In this document: piece by piece, positions 18,286 to 26,734 of the stretch
Layout: each line of letters begins with the position of its first letter
Numbering within the stretch: the stretch's first letter is position 1
Source: Burkholderia pseudomultivorans
GTDB taxonomy: Bacteria; Pseudomonadota; Gammaproteobacteria; Burkholderiales; Burkholderiaceae
NCBI RefSeq assembly: GCF_001718415.1
Contig: NZ_CP013378.1
Location: 2,666,001-2,730,000 of the forward strand
Length of the DNA stretch: 64,000 nucleotides
Direction: 5' to 3'
Position numbers and translations under genes: made by a program
The notes under the pieces: generated by a model
What the model was told of the DNA's origin: nothing
What the model saw: only the letters and a program-made list of their open reading frames with translations
Databases searched by the model: none

Positions 18286-19538
18286 TCGAACGCCTGATCG
18301 TCTGTCTGCTCGTGTCGCTCGCCGGATTCTCCGCCCGGGCGGCGCCCGTCACGATCACCGTCGTCGATGCGACGAACGGGCACCCGCTGGCCGGCGCGAT
18401 CGGCCACGCGTCTGGCGCGAACCGGACCGCCGATCGCGACGGCGCGTTTTCACTGGAGATCGATGCGGCTGGTACACGCCTGAGCGTGCGGGCGCCGGGC
18501 TACGCGCGAACCGAAGTCACGCTGGCACCCACCGAGGGCGCACAGACGATCCGCATGACGCCGGTGCGTCCGAAAGCCGTCTACCTGTCCGCTTACGGCG
18601 TCGCGGACCGCACGCTGCGCGAGGCGGCAGTGTCCCTCCAGGACAAGACGGCGATCAACGCGCTCGTCATCGACGTGAAGGGCGACAGTGGCGCGACGCC
18701 GTATCGCAGCCTGGCGCGTGAGATCTCCGGCGCCGCGAACAATGTCGCCGGCGCCATCGTTCGCCCACCCGATTTGCCGGACCTGCTGCGGACTTTTCAT
18801 GCGCGCGGTCTTTACCTGATTGCCCGCATCGTCGTGTTCAAGGATGACCCGCTGGCTCGCGCTCATCCCGAATGGGCCGTGCGCGATGCGGCCGGCGAGG
18901 TCTGGCAGGACCGCGAGCATCAACGCTGGATCGACCCGACGTCGCGCGCGGCCTGGCAACACAACTATGACGTCGCCGAAGAGGCCGCCCGAATGGGCTT
19001 CGACGAAATCCAGTTCGACTACCTGCGGTTTCCCGACGCCAACGGTCTCCGGTTCGCCGAGCCAAATACCGAGGCCAACCGGGTTGCGGCGATCGCCGGA
19101 TTCCTGACCGGCGCGCGCGAACGGCTGCGGCCGTACAACCTCTACATGTCGGCCGACATTTTTGGGTACGTCTGCTGGAACGCCGACGACACCGCGATCG
19201 GGCAACGGCTCGACGCGCTCGGACCGGTCGTCGACTATGTGTCGCCGATGCTGTATCCGTCCGGCTTCACGTGGGGCCTGCCCGGCTGCCGGAAGCCGAC
19301 CGAGCATCCGGGCGAGATCGTGTCGCGGTCGCTGGCCGAGGCAAAGCGCCGTACCGGGCTAGGCGGGGTCCGGTTTCGCCCGTGGCTCCAGGCGTTCCGC
19401 GACTATGCGTTCGATCGTCGGCCGTTCGATGCCGACGAGATCCGCGCACAGGTCGACGCGGCCGATGCGGAGGGCACAGACGGCTGGATGCTGTGGAATC
19501 CGCGCAATCGCTACGATCCTGCCGCGTTGCCGCGCTGA
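18282..19538 (+). CDS. Putative glycoside hydrolase (DUF4015) with N-terminal carboxypeptidase-regulatory-like domain
   Basis: 418 residues from a GTG that overlaps the deacetylase stop; a GGGGGGAAG ribosome site lies inside that gene. A signal peptide (about residues 1-19) is followed by a beta-sandwich with GHPLAGAIGHASG (about 20-85) and then a TIM-barrel region: ALVIDVKGD, YLIARIVVFKDDPLA, WIDPTSRAAW, GFDEIQFDYLRFPD, YMSADIFGYVCW and YVSPMLYPSGF. These match the putative glycosyl hydrolase family DUF4015. It probably acts in the periplasm or outer envelope on a polysaccharide handled with the deacetylase next to it. Confidence 0.8.
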   Translation: MIERLIVCLLVSLAGFSARAAPVTITVVDATNGHPLAGAIGHASGANRTADRDGAFSLEIDAAGTRLSVRAPGYARTEVTLAPTEGAQTIRMTPVRPKAVYLSAYGVADRTLREAAVSLQDKTAINALVIDVKGDSGATPYRSLAREISGAANNVAGAIVRPPDLPDLLRTFHARGLYLIARIVVFKDDPLARAHPEWAVRDAAGEVWQDREHQRWIDPTSRAAWQHNYDVAEEAARMGFDEIQFDYLRFPDANGLRFAEPNTEANRVAAIAGFLTGARERLRPYNLYMSADIFGYVCWNADDTAIGQRLDALGPVVDYVSPMLYPSGFTWGLPGCRKPTEHPGEIVSRSLAEAKRRTGLGGVRFRPWLQAFRDYAFDRRPFDADEIRAQVDAADAEGTDGWMLWNPRNRYDPAALPR

Positions 19539-19583
19539 GCAGCAGGTGCGGACCGGTGCGAGCGTGCAGGAGTCGAATCGATC

Positions 19584-19781
19584 ATGCCGTGGAATGCCGA
19601 GCGTTATCCGCCTTCGATGCGGAGTCTGCCGCAGCCGGTTCGCGACAAGGCGATCGATATCGCTAATGCGCTGCTGCGGCAGGGACGTACCGAGGGTAGC
19701 GCGATTCGTATCGCGATTGAGCAGGCGAAACGCTGGGGGCGTGCGCGTGGCGTCTTTGGGGGGAAGGTGACGGGTGACTGA
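19584..19781 (+). CDS. Small conserved helical protein
   Basis: 65 residues (MPWNAERYPPSMRSLPQPVR at the start). The pattern of N-terminal W-N-A-E-R-Y-P, then two helices with RDKAIDIANALL and SAIRIAIEQAKRWG, is that of a small family common in Burkholderia and other bacteria, often seen as a stand-alone protein of unknown function. An AGGAG sequence lies 11 bases before the ATG. It follows the glycosidase gene by 45 bases and may be in the same transcript. Confidence 0.7.
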   Translation: MPWNAERYPPSMRSLPQPVRDKAIDIANALLRQGRTEGSAIRIAIEQAKRWGRARGVFGGKVTGD

Positions 19782-19802
19782 GCGACGGCCTTGCCGTCGA
19801 TA

Positions 19803-20300
19803 CTAGGCGATACATCGTGCCGGGCATTCCCGTCCGGTCATCGCCGGATGCAATTGAGCGGCCAGGACGCAGGCGATCAGCATGGCGACGACCGCAATGC
19901 CGTGTACCGGGTTGCGCAGGCACGACGAGACCTGTTCGCTCCTCCCCACACCGAACAGGCACCACAGGCAGAAGTGCTCACAGTTGTTCGTGAGTAGCCG
20001 GTATTGGCATTCGCCGAGGCGCGATGCCGCGCGGCGCGCTGCTTCCGTTCCGTCGTATAGCGTGCGCGTGTGACGAATGACCGCGAACCCGAAACCGGCA
20101 TGGAAGCCGTCAAGGGTGACGACTTCGACCGGACCGCCGCTCGCATGGCGGGACCATCCCGCGTAGTGAATCACGTCGCCGTCGCCGATATAGATCCCGT
20201 GATGCAGATAGCCAGGGCGGCGGGTCACGAGGTGAGCACCGACCGGCGGCTCGCCATCCAGCATCGCGTCGTCGGCGTGCACTGCGGTCGGGTCAATCAT
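19803..20300 (-). CDS. LRAT/NlpC-P60-like acyltransferase or hydrolase with C-terminal membrane helix
   Basis: 165 residues. GAHLVTRRPGYLHHGIYIGD, VIHYAGWSR and NNCEHFCLWCLFG give the H-box and NCEHF cysteine of the lecithin:retinol acyltransferase-like group of the NlpC/P60 superfamily. A hydrophobic helix follows at about residues 133-153, so it is probably membrane-tethered. Bacterial members are thought to act on lipids or amide bonds, but their substrates are mostly unknown. The ATG at 20300 has a GGAG ribosome site. It is transcribed convergently with the small protein gene at 19584 and divergently from the FNR-box gene at 20721. Confidence 0.75.
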   Translation of the reverse strand: MIDPTAVHADDAMLDGEPPVGAHLVTRRPGYLHHGIYIGDGDVIHYAGWSRHASGGPVEVVTLDGFHAGFGFAVIRHTRTLYDGTEAARRAASRLGECQYRLLTNNCEHFCLWCLFGVGRSEQVSSCLRNPVHGIAVVAMLIACVLAAQLHPAMTGRECPARCIA

Positions 20301-20578
20301 CGCCAACTCCTCGGTCCTGCGGCGGCGGGGCGGAAGAGCCGCGCGCCGGCCGCGAAACACGTTGCGTCCTGTCACGTCTCCAGTATTGACAGTTGAGCCG
20401 CGTGGAACAATCAGCGTGGCCTGAGCTTGCTGTCCGATGTCGTGGCGTCGTGTCGGAAATTTCCGACGAGCCATGCAATATCGGCTGACACCTGTCACGG
20501 ACAATTGCGCAGGCCGTGTGCCATTTCACCGGTTTTGGGCTTGCCGCGCAGTTTCGTTCGGCTTCCGCGGCAACGCGC

Positions 20579-20592
20579 TTGATTTGAGTCAA
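20579..20592 (+). promoter_or_regulatory. FNR/Anr-type box upstream of the exported beta-sandwich protein
   Basis: TTGATTTGAGTCAA matches 9 of 10 consensus bases. A class II promoter would start near 20627, about 94 bases before the ATG at 20721. GATATC at 20623-20628 is near but not at the ideal -10 position. The remainder of the 420-base gap between 20300 and 20721 shows no gene; it must also hold the promoter of the minus-strand LRAT-like gene. Confidence 0.6.
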
Positions 20593-20720
20593 TGGGAAAT
20601 CGACGTTCCGCGCGACGCTGGCGATATCGCCGATACACATGGACGTCGTCGCGGCACGCACGGGGTTTCGCGATCGGACGCGGGCATCGTGACCGTGCGT
20701 ACTCAATCAGGAGAGTGAAG

Positions 20721-21194
20721 ATGTGGACCGGAACCATGACGATGCTGCTTGCAGCCTGCTTGCTGACGGTCGGCGCGAACGCACTGGCTGAAACGTCGAC
20801 CGAGCCGATCGAGCGCAACGGTGTCGCGTATATCACCGGCGGAATCGGCCAGGACGAGATCATCGCGTTTCGTGACGTCGCCCCTCGATACAACTTGCGG
20901 ATCATGTTCGCATCGAAGGCCGGCCACTATCTGTCCGACGTCGACGTCACATTGTCGTCCGGCAAGTCGACGCTTCTCGACGTACACACGAACGGCCCGT
21001 TCCTGTTCGCTCGCGTGCCGCCTGGGCGGTACACCGTATCCGCGCACGATAGGGCAGTCCAGGAAGTCCGGCACGTCGTCGTCCCGGCGCGTGGCGGCGT
21101 CGAGGTGCTTTTTTACTGGCGCAATGCTGAGGGGCAGGGTGCGATGCGCCTGTGCAAGTGGTGCCCCCTGTCGCAGCGGCAACCAGCCCGCTAG
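20721..21194 (+). CDS. Exported carboxypeptidase-regulatory-like protein
   Basis: 157 residues. A clear signal peptide (MWTGTMTMLLAACLLTVGAN, cleavage after ALAE near residue 23) precedes a beta-sandwich: DVDVTLSSGKSTLLDVHTNG and FLFARVPPGRYTVSAHD are typical of carboxypeptidase-regulatory/transthyretin-like folds. A GGAG ribosome site precedes the ATG. Such domains often bind polysaccharide or other proteins in the periplasm. The C-terminus contains a CxxC (CKWC). It is likely under FNR/Anr control through the box at 20579. Confidence 0.72.
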   Translation: MWTGTMTMLLAACLLTVGANALAETSTEPIERNGVAYITGGIGQDEIIAFRDVAPRYNLRIMFASKAGHYLSDVDVTLSSGKSTLLDVHTNGPFLFARVPPGRYTVSAHDRAVQEVRHVVVPARGGVEVLFYWRNAEGQGAMRLCKWCPLSQRQPAR

Positions 21195-21324
21195 CCGCAC
21201 GTTCGATCATGACCTGCGAACAGGGCCGAACTGACGATGCCGCAGCCGGTCGCGGATCTTGATGTCGTCGACCGGCGGACATCCGTTCGCAGGTCGACTC
21301 CGCAGATGCTGCCGGCACGAAGGA

Positions 21325-23703
21325 ATGGCTACAGTGGAACACGCTCGATTGCGACGATGTCGCTGCGCTGCCGTGCTGACCGGCGCGCTAGTGTTCGCGC
21401 TTGTATCGGCTGATGCGCAAGCGGATGCCGACGCGGCCATGGCGCCGCAGCAGGCCGCCGCGATCGATGAAGCGATCGCCGCCGAGATCGTCGACGGCCA
21501 TCTTGCCGGCGCGGTGGTCGTGACGGGCGACGCCGACGGCGTGCGGGTGCGCGTCGCGCGCGGCCTGCGCGTGACGGGCGAGCACGCCGAGGCGATGACG
21601 GTCAATACCGTCTTCGATCTTGCGTCGCTGACGAAGCCGGTGGCGACGGCGGTCGCGACCATGCAACTCGCGGAACGCGGCATGCTGAGCCTCGACGCGC
21701 CGGCCGCGCGCTACTGGCCTGCGTTCGGTGCGCACGGCAAGGCCGGCATCACGATCCGCCAGTTGCTCGCGCATGTGTCGGGGTTGCCGGTCGGTGTGTC
21801 GTCGTCCCGGGCGCTGCGCAGTCGTGCCGCCGTGCTCGCCGACATCGTCGCAATGACACCCGGTGCGCCGGCCGGCACACAGGTGCGCTACAGCGACGTC
21901 AACTACGTGGTTCTTGGCGAGATCGTCGAGCGCATTTCGCACCGGCCGCTCGACGTGTGGTGCGCCGCACATGTGTTCGGGCCGCTCGGGATGGCGAGCA
22001 CCGCGTTCCGGCCACCGGCGCCGCTGTTCGCGCGCGTGGCGCCCACCACCGTTCGCGATGGCCATCTGCTCCGGGGCAGCGTCCACGACCCCCTCGCGGC
22101 CGCGATGGGCGGCGTTGCCGGCAATGCAGGTCTGTTCGCGAGTGCGGACGATCTGGCGCGCTTCGCGCGCATGCTGATGAACGGCGGCGCGCTCGGCGCG
22201 GTGCGTGTGCTGGCGCGCCGCAGCATCGCCGCGCTCGAGACGCCGGCCTCGCTCGACGCGCAAGGCGATCTGCACACGCCAGGCTGGGCGGTCGGGCCGC
22301 CGCTCACCGCGAACCGCTACCGGCTGCCGCCGGTCGGCGCGCTCCAACACCTCGGCTACACGGGCACGGCGCTGTGGATCGATCTCGTGACGCACCGCTT
22401 CGCGATCGTGCTCACGAGCCGGCTGTATCCCGACGAAGCCGGTACGGCGATGCCATTGCGCTCGCTCGTGCTCGGCATCGTATCGAGCGAAGCCGCGCCC
22501 GTGTCGTCGTCTCGGATTGCGACGCGCGTGCCCGCGATGGCGGCGGCCGTCGCGCAGGTCGCCCGGTTGCCGGTATCGCGCGGGCCGGTGCTGGCCGGCA
22601 TCGACGTGCTCTCTGCGCGCGGCTTCGCAGCCGTCGCAGGCAAGCGCATTGCGCTCGTCACGAACCGCAGCGGCTTCGACCGGTTCGGACGGCGCACGGT
22701 CGACCTGCTCGCACAGGCGCCGGGCGCGCGCCTCGTCGCGCTGTTCGCGCCCGAGCATGGGCTCGGCACCGACGTCGACGAGAAGTTCGGCGACACGATC
22801 GACGTCGCGACCGGTCTGGTCATTCACAGCCTGTACGGCGACCGCCGCAGGATCGCGCCCGCGCTGCTCGCCGATGTCGACATGCTGGTGCTAGACCTGC
22901 AGGACGCAGGTGTACGCTTCTTCACGTACCTGGCTACCCTCGGTTACGCGCTCGAGGCCGGCGCCGCCGCGCATCGTCCGGTGCTCGTGCTCGACCGCCC
23001 GGACCCGCTGGGCGGCGATACGTTCGGCGGCCCCATGGCCGATGCCGGAGCGGCCACGTTCACCGGTTATTACCCGTTGCCGCTCCAGCCCGGCATGACG
23101 CTCGGCGAACTGGCGCGGCTGTTCAACGACCGCCTGCACATCGGCGCGGCTCTGACCGTGGTGCCGATGGCGAACTACGCGCGCGCGATGCGCTTCGGCG
23201 ATACCGGACTCGGTTGGCTGGCCCTATCGCCGAACCTGCGCGATGGCGCCGCGTTGTCGCTGTACCCGGAGACCGGGCTCATCGAGGGAGCGGAAGTCAG
23301 TGTCGGACGCGGCACCGAGACACCGTTCGGCGTGGTAGGCGCGCCGTGGATCGACGGGCGCATCCTTGCGGACGACCTTCGTGCGATGCGGCTGGCCGCG
23401 ACGTTCTCGCCGGTTCGCTTCGTCCCGGCGGAGGGGCCGTATCACGGCACGGTGTGCGAAGGGGTGCGCATCGAACTGCCGCCCGGCGCGGCGCGGCCGG
23501 GCGAGGTCGGGCTGGCACTCGCACTGGCGTTGCACCGACGTTATCCGGCGCGGTTCCGGATCGAAGCTATCCGCGCATCGGTCGGCTCGCGCGAGGTGGC
23601 GGACATGCTGGAGGCGGGGCGGTCGATTGATGAGATAGAACGTGTCGTCGATGCGCAAAATGCCGCGTTCGCCCGCGAGCGAGGGGCGTTTTTGATTTAC
23701 TGA
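21325..23703 (+). CDS. Fusion of a serine beta-lactamase-family amidase (AmiE-like) and NamZ (DUF1343) exo-N-acetylmuramidase
   Basis: 792 residues. After a signal peptide (about 1-33), residues 45-385 are a penicillin-binding/beta-lactamase domain with SLTK (101-104, nucleophile and general base) and YSD (189-191), and a later GYTGT. From about residue 405 to the end is a full DUF1343/NamZ domain (GIDVLSARGF, ALVTNRSG, LFAPEHGLGTDVDEKFGD, LVLDLQDAGVRFFTYLATLG). In Bacillus subtilis NamZ removes terminal MurNAc from peptidoglycan and the separate beta-lactamase-family protein AmiE removes the peptide from MurNAc-peptides. Here both appear joined in one periplasmic protein. A GTG at 21334, with AAGGA nine bases upstream, may be the true start. 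Confidence 0.85.
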   Translation: MATVEHARLRRCRCAAVLTGALVFALVSADAQADADAAMAPQQAAAIDEAIAAEIVDGHLAGAVVVTGDADGVRVRVARGLRVTGEHAEAMTVNTVFDLASLTKPVATAVATMQLAERGMLSLDAPAARYWPAFGAHGKAGITIRQLLAHVSGLPVGVSSSRALRSRAAVLADIVAMTPGAPAGTQVRYSDVNYVVLGEIVERISHRPLDVWCAAHVFGPLGMASTAFRPPAPLFARVAPTTVRDGHLLRGSVHDPLAAAMGGVAGNAGLFASADDLARFARMLMNGGALGAVRVLARRSIAALETPASLDAQGDLHTPGWAVGPPLTANRYRLPPVGALQHLGYTGTALWIDLVTHRFAIVLTSRLYPDEAGTAMPLRSLVLGIVSSEAAPVSSSRIATRVPAMAAAVAQVARLPVSRGPVLAGIDVLSARGFAAVAGKRIALVTNRSGFDRFGRRTVDLLAQAPGARLVALFAPEHGLGTDVDEKFGDTIDVATGLVIHSLYGDRRRIAPALLADVDMLVLDLQDAGVRFFTYLATLGYALEAGAAAHRPVLVLDRPDPLGGDTFGGPMADAGAATFTGYYPLPLQPGMTLGELARLFNDRLHIGAALTVVPMANYARAMRFGDTGLGWLALSPNLRDGAALSLYPETGLIEGAEVSVGRGTETPFGVVGAPWIDGRILADDLRAMRLAATFSPVRFVPAEGPYHGTVCEGVRIELPPGAARPGEVGLALALALHRRYPARFRIEAIRASVGSREVADMLEAGRSIDEIERVVDAQNAAFARERGAFLIY

Positions 23704-23857
23704 CATCGATGCAGCAACGCAGAAATCCGCACGCGGTCCACCACGAAACATCGACACTATGCAGTCGAGCATCAAAGAATCCAGAAAACGCCAACGGTTG
23801 CTCATCCTCGCTACAGCTGGAATCTCAATACCTAGCGTGTTAAGCGAGATTAACCTT

Positions 23858-23899
23858 TTGAGTTAGATCAATTGCGTCACCCGAGCGTCGATGCACTAT
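23858..23899 (+). promoter_or_regulatory. FNR/Anr-type promoter of the 79-residue protein gene
   Basis: TTGAGTTAGATCAA at 23858-23871 matches 9 of 10 consensus bases. CACTAT at 23894-23899 is exactly where a class II -10 belongs. Transcription would start near 23906, which rules out an in-frame ATG at 23891 and supports the ATG at 23927. Confidence 0.68.
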
Positions 23900-23926
23900 C
23901 GTCAGAAAAACTTACTCGAGGTTAAC

Positions 23927-24166
23927 ATGAACTGGTATCACTCGATCGAGAAAGAATTAACGCATGTGAGAAATGCGATTCAAATTCTCGAAGAGACGCG
24001 AGAACAGTTTCCGCTCGGAACAGTAATCAGCGAGCCGAGTTACTGGCGCGCGAGACTTCACGCTATCCGCGACATTGCTGAGCGCTACAACTATCCGGGA
24101 CTTAAAAACCAAGCAAACGAGTTGCTTACACACGTCGAAGAGCTTGGCGTTAGGGGGCGACGTTAG
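23927..24166 (+). CDS. Small helical protein of unknown function
   Basis: 79 residues from the ATG at 23927, which has a GAGG ribosome site; translation begins MNWYHSIEKELTHVRNAIQI. The sequence is charged and helical with no membrane segment or known motif. Its base composition is lower in GC than its neighbours. A strong FNR-type promoter sits directly in front, so it is likely made at low oxygen. It may be a small stress or regulatory protein; no function can be assigned. Confidence 0.65.
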   Translation: MNWYHSIEKELTHVRNAIQILEETREQFPLGTVISEPSYWRARLHAIRDIAERYNYPGLKNQANELLTHVEELGVRGRR

Positions 24167-24981
24167 GTAGCATTCAACGAAAGAAGCCCAGAGCCGGCAT
24201 CCGAGGCCGAACTATCACCCGTGGACGTATGCAAGCGTGCAATAGAGTTCGGAACAGACGCGATCTGTGCAGTACCGGTTCCGGACTAGCGTGTTCTGCG
24301 ACCGAAATTTTGTGCGCCATCTCTCTGTTGCTCTAAGCTGCCATCGTGTTGCAAATTGGCAAGGACACATCTGGCAACGCGGCTGCCCTCGGATCACTAT
24401 TCGTATTTGATGCCGTGCTCGGCATCGCTTCAGAATAGCGAACCGGTGCTGGGCTCGGTGCACCAAAACAAAATCTTGAGCCTACTGCGCGCGTTTTCCG
24501 TGATGGCCGATAGATGCGCGTGCCTGCGGCCGATCTAGTTCGTTTAGCTCTCAGGGCCGCGGCGCCTGCACACATGTGTAAGACAACGAGCCTCGTGATA
24601 GGGAATCAATCCAGCCGAACCAGCGAGTCAGTACCCGTTTAGGCTCGGTTTGACGGAACAGTCTATGCCAGCTCGCGTGTCGAATCCGTCCGGGCGTCTG
24701 GCATGGTCACGACGACGGGTTCACTTACTTCCGCCACGCCGTCGAACTCGGATTGCGCGCAACGAGCTCCGAACAGCATGCGCTGCCCGTCGCAGTGAGG
24801 GGCATTGGACATTAACGGCCTTTTGCTTTGCCCCCCGTTCGTTGCCGGCCCCGACTGCAAGCGCTACGTTGACGTGGGTCAACCCAGGCCGGGTCGCCGC
24901 GCCTACCCTGAACTCAAATCGCATGTGTCGCCGCGGGGGCACACGCGTATCGTCCACGCAGGGGGCAACTGGAGCCTGACC
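24167..24981. other. 815-base stretch without a supported gene
   Basis: Open frames on both strands here are short, lack ribosome sites and do not look like proteins. GC content is lower than in the flanks, and the stretch may be decayed sequence. The only recognisable element is the FNR-type promoter at 24869-24909 near its right end. Confidence 0.5.
24869..24909 (+). promoter_or_regulatory. FNR/Anr-type promoter of the CBS-pair gene
   Basis: TTGACGTGGGTCAA at 24869-24882 matches 8 of 10 consensus bases. TACCCT at 24904-24909 is a plausible -10 at class II spacing, giving a start near 24917 and a leader of about 65 bases before the ATG at 24982. Confidence 0.58.
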
Positions 24982-25431
24982 ATGTACATTGGAAGTATCT
25001 GTACGCAGCCGGTGGAATCGTGCACGGCCGAATGCAGTGCGTTTGAACTGGCTGGGATTATGCGGCATACGCACGTTGGCGATGTCGTCGTGATTGAATA
25101 CCGAAACGGAGGAGCCATTCCCATCGGGCTGGTAACCGACCGCGACCTAGTGATTGAGGTGATGGCGCGCGGCGACGATCCGGCTAATGTGAAAGCGGGT
25201 CAGATTATGTCGCGCGGCCTAGTCGTCGTGTCCGACGCTGACGAAATAGGTGTCGCGCTCGACGAAATGCATCGGTCGGGGGTTCGTAGGCTCCCGGTTG
25301 TCGACAACGGGGGCAGTCTTGCCGGCATCGTAACGCTCGACGATATCGTGCGGCATCTGGCGGAGTTACTCGATGGCGTTGTCAAAGTTGGCAAGCTGCA
25401 GCAGATCGAACGGCAGCGTTTCCGATCCTGA
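24982..25431 (+). CDS. CBS-domain pair protein
   Basis: 149 residues forming a Bateman module of two CBS domains: AGIMRHTHVGDVVVIE to IGLVTDRDLVIEVMARG (about residues 22-75) and IMSRGLVVVSDADEIGVALD to LAGIVTLDDIVRHLAELL (about 82-140). CBS pairs bind adenine nucleotides and act as energy sensors. As a stand-alone protein it probably regulates a partner. The ATG at 24982 has a GGAG ribosome site. The FNR-type promoter upstream joins it to the low-oxygen genes; CBS proteins are typical of such persistence loci, in my recollection. Confidence 0.88.
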   Translation: MYIGSICTQPVESCTAECSAFELAGIMRHTHVGDVVVIEYRNGGAIPIGLVTDRDLVIEVMARGDDPANVKAGQIMSRGLVVVSDADEIGVALDEMHRSGVRRLPVVDNGGSLAGIVTLDDIVRHLAELLDGVVKVGKLQQIERQRFRS

Positions 25432-25911
25432 TACTACTGACGTGGTACCTGATGCGGCTGTCCGGACGCTGGTTCGCGGGCTACACCGCGATTACGTTCG
25501 AAAATTGGCAAGCAACGTTGGTCAGGACACGCGGCTCAGGTATGCTGCAGCACCGAAATCGATTTGCATATTGGGGACAGGACGATGTCCGCCGCGCGAA
25601 TCAGTTAAATTGCGCCTTCGCCAAACCGTTTTTTGAGATGAAATTTGTGCGGCGCCCCATTGCACAAATGCCGTGGGCGCTCGACGAGATAACCAAGATC
25701 CCGCAGCCATCGGTCTGCGGAAAGACTGCTTGAGCACGGTCGGCAGCGTGCCGATTCCGCGCGCTGATAGCCGATACGATTTTCGCCGGCCGCTTTCTGC
25801 CGAAGGCGTGACGAGCTTCGTTTTAGCTCGATTGGTAAACCGCTTATCAACGACAAGATAGGTACTGAATTGGTGCTAAAATTGATGCTCGAATGCATCA
25901 CGGGAGTCATC
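25432..25911. other. 480-base gap, no supported gene
   Basis: Short open frames exist but have no ribosome sites, no recognisable motif and stop codons nearby. Composition falls towards lower GC across the gap. It marks the change from the ordered low-oxygen locus to the accessory region with toxin-antitoxin genes and insertion sequences. Confidence 0.45.
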
Positions 25912-26118
25912 ATGCGTACCACCGTCACCGTTGACGATACTCTCTACGCGCGCGCTCTAGAACTCGCCGAGCCGGGCATGGCGCCGGCCGACCTATTCCG
26001 CGCCGCACTGGAAACGTTCGTGCGTGTCCAAGCCGGCCATCGCCTTGCCGCGCTTGGCGGGCGGGCCCCCGACATGCCTGACGTGCCACGCCGCCACCAG
26101 GAGTCAGCTACCCGATGA
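25912..26118 (+). CDS. vapB: VapB-type antitoxin (ribbon-helix-helix)
   Basis: 68 residues. The N-terminal strand MRTTVTVDDTLYARALELA is typical of VapB antitoxins of the DUF2191 kind; the C-terminal part (ALGGRAPDMPDVPRR) is the flexible region that binds the toxin. The ATG at 25912 has a GGGAG ribosome site, and the stop overlaps the toxin start as ATGA. Antitoxin and toxin together usually repress their own promoter, which should lie in the gap just upstream. Confidence 0.88.
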   Translation: MRTTVTVDDTLYARALELAEPGMAPADLFRAALETFVRVQAGHRLAALGGRAPDMPDVPRRHQESATR

Positions 26119-26498
26119 GCGTTCTGGTCGATACGTCCGTTTGGGTCGAGCATTTCCGACGGCCGCTACCGGCGCTCATCCAATTGCTCCGCGTCGACGA
26201 CGTTTTGACGCATCCGCTAGTGATGCTCGAGCTCACGTGCGGGACGCCGCCCGAACCGCGGGCCCAAACGTTGGGAGACCTCGCGCTTTTGCGCCAAACG
26301 CGCCTCGCGACGCCAGGGGAAGTAGCGGACTGGATCGAGCGGGAACGGCTGTACGGGCGCGGATGCGGTGCGGTGGATTGCACGTTGCTGGCATCAGCGC
26401 TATTGACCCCTAGCACTTGGCTCTGGACGCGCGATCGGCGCCTCGCGCAACTGGCAGAGCAATTCGGAGTTCACTACGTACCGCCTGACATGCATTGA
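26115..26498 (+). CDS. vapC: VapC-type PIN-domain toxin ribonuclease
   Basis: 127 residues with all four acidic PIN residues visible: VDTSVW (Asp6), VMLELTCG (Glu), GAVDCTLLASAL (Asp) and TRDRRL (Asp). Members cleave tRNA or rRNA and stop growth until neutralised by VapB. The gene looks intact, with normal length for the family. Its start overlaps the vapB stop by four bases. Such pairs are common in accessory DNA and help keep it in the population. Confidence 0.9.
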   Translation: MSVLVDTSVWVEHFRRPLPALIQLLRVDDVLTHPLVMLELTCGTPPEPRAQTLGDLALLRQTRLATPGEVADWIERERLYGRGCGAVDCTLLASALLTPSTWLWTRDRRLAQLAEQFGVHYVPPDMH

Positions 26499-26734
26499 GC
26501 GAAGCCGTCGCCGGTAGGGAAGCCGTCTTTAGTCGCCGAGCTTCTCGAAACCGAACTCACGGCAAATATGCTCCATGCGCAGATCAGGTGGTCAGCGTCG
26601 GGATGATCCTAGGACGATGATCCGGATGCTGCGTGAGCACGCGCGAAAACGAAGTCAATCATATCGACCTGGCGCCTGCTGCCCAGTGTGCAGGAAATCC
26701 AACCGCACATATGACAGGTCCGCAGCAGTCAGCA

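Noticed and set aside
24215..24979. Short frames on both strands between the 79-residue gene and the CBS gene
   Set aside because: No ribosome sites, no motifs, and they overlap each other; the last would also cover the FNR promoter of the CBS gene.
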